Source of the DNA: CAZWKI01 sp964634645
GTDB lineage: Bacteria > Patescibacteriota > Patescibacteriia > UBA1558 > S5-K13
Assembly: GCA_964634645.1 (NCBI GenBank)
Contig: CAZWKI010000019.1
Coordinates: 1-18,504 of the forward strand
Length of the DNA: 18,504 nt
Direction: 5' to 3'
The notes under the pieces were generated by a model, which saw only the letters and a program-made list of their open reading frames with translations, had not been told where the DNA came from and ran no database searches. Shown here piece by piece: positions 1 through 5,797 of this stretch. Both the position numbers and the translations under genes were made by a program. The number at the start of each line of letters is the position of its first letter. The first letter of the stretch is position 1.

Positions 1-389
1 AACCACTGAGAATTTCTTTTTATCTCTATTAAATTTGGATCATCAAATCTCAAAATCATTTTTGCGGAATCAATAAAGGCATTAATATTTTTTTCTATTT
101 CTTCTTTGCTAATCATTGGCCTGGTTTTATTCTTACCGGTTGGGTCACCAATTTGTGTTGTAAAGTCACCAATCAAAAATTCAACCTTATGACCCATATC
201 CTGCATTTCTCTAAGCATCCAAAGATTAACTGCATGACCAATATGAAGTGTTGGAGCCGTAACATCAACTCCATACTTGATTTTGAGTTGCTTTCCAGAC
301 TCAAGTTTTTGCTTGAATTCTTCCATGGAAAAAACTTCCTCAGTAGTACGAGAAAAATTTTCTAATAATTGTTTATTTTTAGTGTTCAT
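1..389 (-). CDS. tyrS: Tyrosyl-tRNA synthetase, N-terminal part (cut by window edge)
   Basis: This is the first 129 codons of a class I tyrosyl-tRNA synthetase, which charges tRNA-Tyr in the cytoplasm. It was read by translating the minus strand from ATG at 389; the frame stays open to the window edge, so the C-terminal catalytic part (KMSKS loop) and the tRNA-binding domain lie outside. The HIGH motif is intact at residues 49-52 within KYGVDVTAPTLHIGHA, and GDFTTQIGDPTGKNKTRP follows near residues 74-91, typical of TyrS. AGGAG at 396-400 lies 6 bases before the ATG and fixes the start. As a housekeeping gene it suggests this end of the window is host chromosome. Confidence 0.93.
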   Translation of the reverse strand, partial: MNTKNKQLLENFSRTTEEVFSMEEFKQKLESGKQLKIKYGVDVTAPTLHIGHAVNLWMLREMQDMGHKVEFLIGDFTTQIGDPTGKNKTRPMISKEEIEKNINAFIDSAKMILRFDDPNLIEIKRNSQW

Positions 390-422
390 TTCTTACTCCT
401 TTTTCTTATTGTAGATATTTTT

Positions 423-451
423 ATATTACACTATTGAAATAAATTAATCAA
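423..451 (-). promoter_or_regulatory. Putative sigma70-type promoter of tyrS
   Basis: On the minus strand TTGATT (446-451) and TAATAT (423-428) are separated by exactly 17 bases, 34 bases upstream of the tyrS start. Each box matches four of six consensus positions. The surrounding DNA is very AT-rich, so chance matches are possible. Confidence 0.4.
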
Positions 452-494
452 TTAATTATTAATAATATTTATTTTCGCGCTCATTTAGGGTATT

Positions 495-526
495 AAAAAA
501 ACATTGATTATATCAATGCTTTTTTT
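495..526. terminator. Bidirectional intrinsic terminator
   Basis: A perfect 7-bp stem CATTGAT/ATCAATG (502-508/512-518) with a 3-base loop is flanked by seven A on the left (495-501) and seven T on the right (520-526). It can therefore end transcription from either strand. It isolates tyrS from the 530-961 region. No protein gene sits directly upstream of it on either strand, so it could also end a short RNA made on the minus strand from 530-960. Confidence 0.6.
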
Positions 527-529
527 ATG

Positions 530-961
530 GCTCCCCAGCTTAGTTCAGTGCCCCCCACTAGCAATGTTCAAAGGGTTTTATGGATATGAATTAGGCAAGA
601 AAATGACGCATGTCGATAGGGGTCTAAAATATTAAATGAGACAAACGAGACACTATAAAAATTTATCACTTGACAAGAAAATTGGAAGTGATAGGTTTAA
701 ATTAGGATAAGATAGTAAATTGACAATGCAACATAGGGGGTAATTTGTCAAGGGATAGAGGTATTAATACGGCGCTATAGCCACATTAATGGTTCTTCTT
801 TAGTTATTAATATTTTATTAATATAAAATATGCGACATGAGGGTTTTAATTAAATGATGCAATAGCAAAAGCGCCATCGTATTGTCTATATTTTCAGAAC
901 TCTCTTTTTTTGTATCTAGATTTAGATGTAATGAATAAATAAAAAAATAAAGGAGTGAATC
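530..961 (+). other. Gene-free leader region with several dyads ahead of the peptide operon
   Basis: I see no protein gene in these roughly 430 bases. They hold three inverted repeats. TATCACTT (664-671) pairs with AAGTGATA (686-693). TTGACAA (720-726) pairs with TTGTCAA (745-751). GGCGCT (771-776) pairs with AGCGCC (870-875) across a long AT-rich interior. A TATAAA at 822-827 could be a -10 box but its -35 match is poor. The region may be a long 5' leader or regulatory region for the operon starting at 962, or may encode an RNA. An exceptionally good RBS (AGGAG at 951-955) closes it. Confidence 0.35.
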
Positions 962-1168
962 ATGAAAAGGATTATCACACTACTCATTATTTTGGGACTT
1001 TGTGTCCTATTGTTCTCCGCTGAAAAGGCAGGAGATATTGCTTGGGCTACAGCCATATTCGCGCCCGGAATTGTACTTTTTATAATTATTTATGGTGGAC
1101 TATATGTAGTCTACTTAATAGCAAAAGCATTCGGACTTGGAAAGAAAACGAGAAAAAGAAGAAGATAG
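962..1168 (+). CDS. Small two-helix membrane protein, first gene of radical SAM peptide operon
   Basis: This 68-residue protein is not one I recognise. It has two hydrophobic segments (about residues 4-20 and 30-56) and a strongly basic C-terminus ending GKKTRKRRR, which by the positive-inside rule puts that tail in the cytoplasm. AGGAG at 951-955 is ideally spaced from the ATG. The next gene, the radical SAM enzyme, starts 16 bases after the stop, so the two are probably co-transcribed. In peptide-modification clusters such small membrane proteins can act in export, membrane anchoring or self-protection, but nothing in the sequence says which. An unrelated host gene that merely precedes the cluster is also possible. 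Confidence 0.65.
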   Translation: MKRIITLLIILGLCVLLFSAEKAGDIAWATAIFAPGIVLFIIIYGGLYVVYLIAKAFGLGKKTRKRRR

Positions 1169-1184
1169 GTTGTGAGGTGATATT

Positions 1185-2513
1185 ATGAAAAAAACAGTTA
1201 TAAAGGCGCCCATCACTACTCAATTAGAAATTACTGGGAATTGCAATTTAAGATGTCCACATTGTTATCATTTTGATAATAGTGGAAATAGTGATTATTT
1301 CATTACTAAATCAGAAAATGAAAAAATAATGGAGATTACAAAAAAATTAGTTCAATTACAAGTTTTTGATGTCGTTATTACCGGCGGAGAACCTTTGGTC
1401 AACAAAGAATTGGTCTTGAGACTCGTAGAATATCTGGGAAAAAATAATATTGGTGTCAGTATTAATACCAACTTAACATTACTAACAGAAGATTTTTTAC
1501 AAGATCCTAGACTATCCTACTTAAGAGGTTTCTTAGTCTCTTGCCCTTCTTGCGATAAGGATTTGTACAAAATCATGACTGGCAATGGAAACTATGAAAT
1601 CTTTGAAAAAAATCTAATTCTTTTAAAAGAAAAAGGCTTTCGATTTTCTGTTAACATGGTTGTTAATCGAAAAAACTTATCTGATATAAGGAATACCGCT
1701 CAACATCTTTCCGGTCTGGGGATTAAAAGATTCGGAGCTACGCCAATGGCTTTAAACCTATTGTGCCCAGATTTTGTCAATTTTCTAAAGTCGGAAGAAG
1801 TCATTCAACTGATTCGAGATTTGGTCTGGATTAATGATAATTTAGGGATGAGCGTAGATATATTCGAAGCTATTCCCAAATGTATTTTTCCAGAAGACGT
1901 ACTCAAAAAAGATTTTAATTTCTTAAAGAGAAAATGCCTAGCTGGAATTACCAGTATGGCCGTCTCCAATAATGGAGATATTCGACCCTGCACTCATAAC
2001 ATCGATAACTATGGAAATATTCTGACCGAAGATTTTCCGTTAATTTGGGAAAAAATGAACGATTGGAAAAGGAAACTCTATTTACCTGAGGAATGTCATA
2101 CATGCCAAGCTATGGATTTATGCACTGGCGGATGTCGAATGACAGCTAAAGGATTTAGTAAATTAGGTGATAGAAAAGCCAAGGATCCCTGGATGATAGG
2201 ACCACTTGCTAATAAAATCCAAATGTCTTCAAAAGAAATAACCCTATTTCCAGAAATGACAGTCAAATTGAATGGCACTGTTCAATACAGGGAAGAAGAT
2301 GGCACCTATCTTATCGGTACAAAAGACAAAAACAACGTAATTCGAGGTAATCAAAGTCTTTTTGAGTTTATAATCTATTTGCAAAAAATAGAAAAAAGTA
2401 CTTTGATAGAACTAGCAGGTGATAATAATACTTTCGAATCCAGAAAGTTTCAAAAAATTATTAAATTCCTGCTCAACAAAAAAATCCTAATAGGAGGAAA
2501 AAATGCAGATTGA
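1185..2513 (+). CDS. Radical SAM/SPASM peptide-modifying enzyme with C-terminal PqqD/RRE-like region
   Basis: This 442-residue enzyme carries the radical SAM CxxxCxxC motif at C20, C24 and C27, which binds the SAM-cleaving 4Fe-4S cluster, and the GGEP motif at 67-70. A SPASM domain follows: C251...G264-x4-C269 and C304-x2-C307-x5-C313-x3-C317, giving ligands for auxiliary clusters. The usual final SPASM cysteine after C317 is absent. Residues about 358-436 read as short strands followed by helices, resembling a PqqD-type peptide-recognition fold (inference). GAGGTGA lies just before the ATG. The precursor-like gene overlaps its last 11 bases, so the likely role is radical modification of that Cys/Asp-rich peptide, for example thioether formation as in ranthipeptides. 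The exact reaction cannot be read from the sequence. Confidence 0.9.
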   Translation: MKKTVIKAPITTQLEITGNCNLRCPHCYHFDNSGNSDYFITKSENEKIMEITKKLVQLQVFDVVITGGEPLVNKELVLRLVEYLGKNNIGVSINTNLTLLTEDFLQDPRLSYLRGFLVSCPSCDKDLYKIMTGNGNYEIFEKNLILLKEKGFRFSVNMVVNRKNLSDIRNTAQHLSGLGIKRFGATPMALNLLCPDFVNFLKSEEVIQLIRDLVWINDNLGMSVDIFEAIPKCIFPEDVLKKDFNFLKRKCLAGITSMAVSNNGDIRPCTHNIDNYGNILTEDFPLIWEKMNDWKRKLYLPEECHTCQAMDLCTGGCRMTAKGFSKLGDRKAKDPWMIGPLANKIQMSSKEITLFPEMTVKLNGTVQYREEDGTYLIGTKDKNNVIRGNQSLFEFIIYLQKIEKSTLIELAGDNNTFESRKFQKIIKFLLNKKILIGGKNAD

Positions 2514-2673
2514 TTTCGAAAAAATGGAATTTTCCGGGGTTTCCAACAATAGTAGTAGCTGCGAAGATCTATGCTATTGCGACAGTTGCGACTGTGACAT
2601 CTGTGACAATTGTGATCTTGACTCCTGTGATGATCCTGGTTGTGATAGTTGCGACACCTGTGATAATGGTTAA
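2503..2673 (+). CDS. Cys/Asp-rich RiPP precursor peptide (56 aa)
   Basis: This short gene has a perfect AGGAGG-like RBS (2492-2497) five bases before its ATG. The first 19 residues, MQIDFEKMEFSGVSNNSSS, contain no Cys and look like a leader. Residues 20-56 hold all 11 Cys (20, 24, 26, 29, 31, 34, 37, 42, 47, 50, 53) and 12 Asp. Nine Cys are directly followed by Asp, as in CDSCDCDICDNCD, and several also fit C-x3-D. It overlaps the radical SAM gene by 11 bases and is followed by a strong terminator, so it is translationally linked to and probably modified by that enzyme. In freyrasin (PapA/PapB) Cys is joined to Asp in C-x3-D motifs by a radical SAM enzyme; analogous chemistry is an inference. 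A small metal-binding peptide is the main alternative. Confidence 0.85.
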   Translation: MQIDFEKMEFSGVSNNSSSCEDLCYCDSCDCDICDNCDLDSCDDPGCDSCDTCDNG

Positions 2674-2699
2674 CATTCAACCTGGAAAATAATAATGAA

Positions 2700-2731
2700 A
2701 GAGGGTTCTTAATTGAACCCTCTGTTTTTTT
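2700..2731 (+). terminator. Strong intrinsic terminator of the peptide operon
   Basis: A perfect 9-bp stem AGAGGGTTC/GAACCCTCT (2700-2708 and 2715-2723) with a 6-base loop is followed by one G and seven T (2725-2731). It sits 27 bases after the precursor stop codon and closes the 962-2673 operon. Confidence 0.92.
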
Positions 2732-3020
2732 AGTTACATTGATATAAATTAGTGAATTTGATTATTGCTATTTATAATAAAGGTTAAATTAGAATTCATA
2801 TCTATTATTACACCTCAAAAACCCTCAAATCAAGTTGTTATTATTACTCATTTCTTAATGATTTATAAAACCCTCTATGTGGATAACTCAATTCAATATT
2901 CATAAAACACACATATCAAGCACCTAAATGAACATCTTGAAAAAGAAAACTATTGTAGTAAAATTAAATTAGGAGAAAGTTTGGCACATTAAAATAGTTT
3001 TAATATAAGTTTTTTGAAAC
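2732..3020. other. AT-rich gene-free spacer with one DnaA-box-like site
   Basis: I see no coding sequence here. TGTGGATAA at 2878-2886 is the complement of the consensus DnaA box TTATCCACA, but it is single and no second box or AT-rich unwinding repeat accompanies it, so an origin is not supported. An isolated AGGAG (2972-2976) is not followed by an open frame. The spacer is probably the junction between the peptide cluster and the accessory island. Confidence 0.3.
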
Positions 3021-3049
3021 TTGACTTAAAGATTTCTCACCTTTAGTCT
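3021..3049 (+). promoter_or_regulatory. Possible promoter of the 3056-3201 structured RNA
   Basis: TTGACT (3021-3026, five of six consensus) is separated by 17 bases from TAGTCT (3044-3049, three of six). A start seven bases downstream of the -10 box falls at 3056, where the folded region begins. The weak -10 box limits confidence. Confidence 0.3.
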
Positions 3050-3055
3050 ACGTAA

Positions 3056-3201
3056 CGAGGTCTACAGAGAACTTCTTTGCAAAAAGAAAAAATAGACCAA
3101 GTAATCTCGAAAAATCATTACCTTACTTTATAGGTATGTTTTTCGATATTGCTTGATCGATAGCATTATAAACACCTACTTATAAAGAATGGTGTTTTTT
3201 G
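3056..3201 (+). ncRNA. Putative structured RNA or leader ahead of the ParB-methyltransferase gene
   Basis: Three helices follow one another on the plus strand. The first is GGTCTA (3059-3064)/TAGACC (3093-3098), enclosing TTCTTT (3073-3078)/AAAGAA (3083-3088) closed by a GCAA loop, a GNRA tetraloop only on this strand. The second is a long hairpin TCGAAAAA (3107-3114)/TTTTTCGA (3139-3146) continuing inward through CA/TG and TACC (3119-3122)/GGTA (3133-3136) with bulged T bases. The third is terminator-like at 3170-3200. No family is recognised. It is either a free small RNA of about 145 nt or an attenuating 5' leader, since the next gene begins 26 bases later. Confidence 0.4.
3170..3200 (+). 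terminator. Terminator-like hairpin just before the ParB-methyltransferase gene
   Basis: AAACACC (3170-3176) pairs with GGTGTTT (3191-3197), loop 14 bases, running into a T tract to 3200. Its position 26 bases before an ATG suggests either the 3' end of a small RNA or an attenuator. Confidence 0.45.
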
Positions 3202-3226
3202 TTTAATAATTTAAATTAATAACTTT

Positions 3227-4594
3227 ATGCAAGAAGACAAAAATATTCTGGATAAAATCCAGATAACACAAGTTCCTATTGAAGAACTAAAACTCAATAC
3301 AGAAAATCCACGAAAGTGGAGTAAGGAGCAATTTAATCAACTAAAGGAAAGTATTACTAAATTTGGGATCGTGGATCCATTTATAGCCAACTCCTCTCCT
3401 GAGAGACATAACATCTTGATCGGGGGACATTTCCGTCATGCTGTAGCGCTGGAACTGGGAATTAAAACTTTACCAGTTGTATACGTTAATATCCCAGACA
3501 TAGAAAAAGAAATGGAGTTAAACATTAGATTGAATAAAAATCAAGGAGAATTTGATTTTGACTTGTTGTCGAAATTTGATAAAAATCTTCTTACAAACAT
3601 AGGGTTTGATAGTTTGGATATTGATAAAATATTTGACATAGACACTAGTCAAGAAGAAGTATTTGATCTAGAAAAAGAATTAGCTAAATTAAACATAACA
3701 GAAATATCAGTTCAAAAAGGAGATGTCTATGATTTAGGTGGATCAAGGATAATGTGTGGTGACTCTACTATAGAAGAAGATATGATCAAACTAATGGGAA
3801 ATGAAAAAGCCGACATGTGTTTCACTGATCCTCCATTTATGCTCGATTATTTAAAGGGAAAAACTAGACACGGAGAAGCAACTGTTGGATTCGGAGCGAA
3901 GAAAAACAGACGATACCTTGAAACAGAATCCCTTCCTGATAACTTTACAGAATTATGGATGGCCAATGTCAACAAAGTGGCTAATGAAAATTTTAGTATC
4001 ATAGTTTATGAGAACTGGAAGAATCTTATGACCATATGGAATGAAATGGCAAAATACTGGAAAGTGAAGAATATGTTAGTGTGGCACCTAAACAACAGAA
4101 TGCAGGGATTCTCTGCTAAGTATAAGTTCTTTAATAAGTATGACATAGCAATGGTTGCTTCTTCTGATACTGATATTGAATATAATTTAGAAGATGAGGG
4201 TGATGGACTCCAAAATGAATACGAAACCGCACTTTTTGCTATAGCAGGAAAACCTCAGTGGGAAAGTTACGAGAAAGGGAAAAAGTATTGCCCCACTGAT
4301 TTTATTGAATATCATGCAGCCGATGAAAAGTCATCAGGACAAGGAATAATATTTGGTACTAAACCAATAGAAATATTAATTCCATATATTAAAGTACTCA
4401 CCAAAAGAGATCAACTAGTTCTAGAACCATTTGGAGGGAGCGGAAGTACTTTAATTGCAGCAAACAAATTAGGCAGAAGATGTTTCATAATGGAAAAATC
4501 TCCTGTTTATACAGAAGTAATAATTAATAGATGGGAAAAGGCATTCTGTGGGAGAAGGGTAAAATTATATGATTCCCAATCAAGCTCAAATTAA
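3227..4594 (+). CDS. ParB-like/DNA adenine- or cytosine-N4 methyltransferase fusion
   Basis: This 455-residue protein fuses an N-terminal ParB/Srx-type domain (about residues 13-135, with GGHFRHAVALELG at 66-78) to an amino-methyltransferase. The methylase shows DPPF at 201-204 (catalytic motif IV) before the SAM-binding motif EPFGGSGST at 400-408, the beta-class order. It should transfer methyl groups from SAM to an exocyclic amine of A or C in DNA; the ParB part probably binds DNA or nucleotide. Such fusions are common in phages and integrative elements, often without a partner nuclease, as a self-marking or regulatory methylase. No Shine-Dalgarno precedes the ATG. The next gene overlaps its end by 26 bases. 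Confidence 0.88.
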   Translation: MQEDKNILDKIQITQVPIEELKLNTENPRKWSKEQFNQLKESITKFGIVDPFIANSSPERHNILIGGHFRHAVALELGIKTLPVVYVNIPDIEKEMELNIRLNKNQGEFDFDLLSKFDKNLLTNIGFDSLDIDKIFDIDTSQEEVFDLEKELAKLNITEISVQKGDVYDLGGSRIMCGDSTIEEDMIKLMGNEKADMCFTDPPFMLDYLKGKTRHGEATVGFGAKKNRRYLETESLPDNFTELWMANVNKVANENFSIIVYENWKNLMTIWNEMAKYWKVKNMLVWHLNNRMQGFSAKYKFFNKYDIAMVASSDTDIEYNLEDEGDGLQNEYETALFAIAGKPQWESYEKGKKYCPTDFIEYHAADEKSSGQGIIFGTKPIEILIPYIKVLTKRDQLVLEPFGGSGSTLIAANKLGRRCFIMEKSPVYTEVIINRWEKAFCGRRVKLYDSQSSSN

Positions 4595-5036
4595 AAAGAA
4601 GTTTATTGAAGAGTTGGAGTCAAATCCAATTGTTCAAGTAGCGTGTACAAAGCTATCTATTCCAAGAAGTACTTATTATCGTTGGACAAAGACAGATAAG
4701 CTCTTTAGAAATAAATGCAGTGTAGCAAGAAAAATAAGTACACCTATAATAAACGACTTAGCCACGTCAGCTATAGTAAACAAAATTAAAGATGGCGATT
4801 TTAAATCTTCTAAATTTTGGTTAGAAAATAATCACCCTAAATACAAAAGAAATAGTATGCAAAGTTCTAGAATTAGAGAGCTAGAAAGAGAAGCGGAAAG
4901 AGAAAGGAAAATAAGAGAAGATGAAAAATCAGATAGAGCTATAGAAAAGTTAGAAGAACTTCTAAGAATGGCTAAAGAATCTAAAATTAATTATTCTATA
5001 AATGAAAAGAATAATATGGAAGATATTAGTAATTAG
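4569..5036 (+). CDS. Phage-type helix-turn-helix protein (phBC6A51/small-terminase-like)
   Basis: This 155-residue protein has an N-terminal helix-turn-helix around residues 22-42 (ACTKLSIPRSTYYRWTK), of the kind seen in phBC6A51-type proteins and small terminase subunits. A region with SAIVNKIKDGDFKSSKFWL follows, typical of the same group, and then a highly charged helix with RELEREAERERKIREDEK, probably coiled coil. It overlaps the methyltransferase gene by 26 bases and is likely translationally coupled. Known members bind DNA in phage packaging or in mobile elements; no large terminase or structural phage genes are present, so packaging is unlikely here and a regulator or replication accessory is an alternative. 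A bidirectional terminator follows. Confidence 0.7.
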   Translation: MIPNQAQIKKKFIEELESNPIVQVACTKLSIPRSTYYRWTKTDKLFRNKCSVARKISTPIINDLATSAIVNKIKDGDFKSSKFWLENNHPKYKRNSMQSSRIRELEREAERERKIREDEKSDRAIEKLEELLRMAKESKINYSINEKNNMEDISN

Positions 5037-5044
5037 AAACAATT

Positions 5045-5080
5045 TAAAAAGAGTGTTGGTTAAAAATCTAACACTCTTTT
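5045..5080. terminator. Bidirectional terminator between convergent operons
   Basis: AAGAGTGTTGG (5049-5059) pairs with CTAACACTCTT (5068-5078) as 11 pairs with one G-T. Four T follow on the plus strand and five T on the minus strand. It separates the plus-strand HTH gene from the minus-strand HAD gene. Confidence 0.8.
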
Positions 5081-5097
5081 GATTATAAAACTATTTT

Positions 5098-5790
5098 TTA
5101 ATTTATTTTATAAATCACATCTTTGCGCTCAACTACAACTTCCCAGCCTAAACGTTTTGCTGTTGTATAAAGTTTTTGATTTGGATTAAAACAAATAGGA
5201 CTCTCTACCAGTTTTAACAAGGGAATATCTGACTCTGAATCACCAACACCTATTGAACCACTTAATGTAAGGCTTTCTTTTTCTATTGCATATTTCAACA
5301 TCTTGGACTTATTTGAAATAAGATCTAAATGAAGTGCTTTTCCAGTAAATTTATTATTATGTATTTCATATACTCTTCCATAAAAACTATCAAAGCCCCA
5401 CTCTTTAGCAAAATCCTGGACTATTTCTTTTGGTGAGTGAGAAATAGCTAATAGATAATAATTTTTCTTTTTTAATTCTTTAAATAAATCACGAGTATAA
5501 CGATAAACTCTATCTCTGTTATTAGATACTACTTTTTTGGCAATCTTTTTAAATGCTTTATAATCAACACTCTGAATATTTTTTTCAAATGCTTTTACTA
5601 CTGCATTTATATAATCTTCATAAGAGCCTTCTCGATTAGACCATTTTTTATAAGCTTTGGTGTATATATTTTTAACATTTTGAGAAAATAAACCTTCTTG
5701 AATTAAAGCATTTACTAATTCAATTAATAAGCTTGAGCGAAAAATTGTTCCGTCAATATCAAACACAGCTATTCTTTTAGATTTTTGCAT
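5098..5790 (-). CDS. HAD-superfamily phosphatase (HAD-IB, SerB-like)
   Basis: A 230-residue HAD hydrolase with all core motifs: DIDGT at 11-15 (nucleophile D11, acid D13), S117 in LLAISHSP as motif II, a lysine near 161-163 as motif III, and GDSESD at 183-188 as motif IV. The helical cap between residues 15 and 100 fits subclass IB, which includes phosphoserine and related small-molecule phosphatases. Substrate cannot be told. It is the last gene of a four-gene minus-strand operon, seven bases after the DUF2779 nuclease, which is unusual company for a metabolic phosphatase. It may process a nucleotide or nucleic-acid end produced by the operon, or be an unrelated passenger. The start has only A/T upstream, no Shine-Dalgarno. 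Confidence 0.85.
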   Translation of the reverse strand: MQKSKRIAVFDIDGTIFRSSLLIELVNALIQEGLFSQNVKNIYTKAYKKWSNREGSYEDYINAVVKAFEKNIQSVDYKAFKKIAKKVVSNNRDRVYRYTRDLFKELKKKNYYLLAISHSPKEIVQDFAKEWGFDSFYGRVYEIHNNKFTGKALHLDLISNKSKMLKYAIEKESLTLSGSIGVGDSESDIPLLKLVESPICFNPNQKLYTTAKRLGWEVVVERKDVIYKIN

Positions 5791-5797
5791 AAATATA

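Noticed and set aside
837..857. Six-codon frame (MRVLIK) as a leader peptide before the peptide operon
   Set aside because: No ribosome binding site and no regulatory codon run; too short to separate from chance.
2511..2513. TGA recoded as glycine (Gracilibacteria-type code)
   Set aside because: Reading through the TGA gives only a short unrelated tail, and the overlapping precursor gene explains the junction under the standard code.
2450..2680. Minus-strand His/Cys-rich frame over the precursor gene
   Set aside because: It is the antisense shadow of the repeated Cys-Asp codons and has no start signal of its own.
2510..2692. 60-residue frame with ATV/VTIV repeats overlapping the precursor gene
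   Set aside because: It is an out-of-frame reading of the Cys-Asp gene; the other frame has the RBS and a sensible leader-core layout.
2878..2886. Consensus DnaA box, possible replication origin
   Set aside because: Only one box is visible and there is no cluster, unwinding element or dnaA/rep gene nearby.
3056..3201. T-box riboswitch
   Set aside because: No T-box sequence or specifier-loop architecture is visible, and the downstream gene is not an amino-acid gene.
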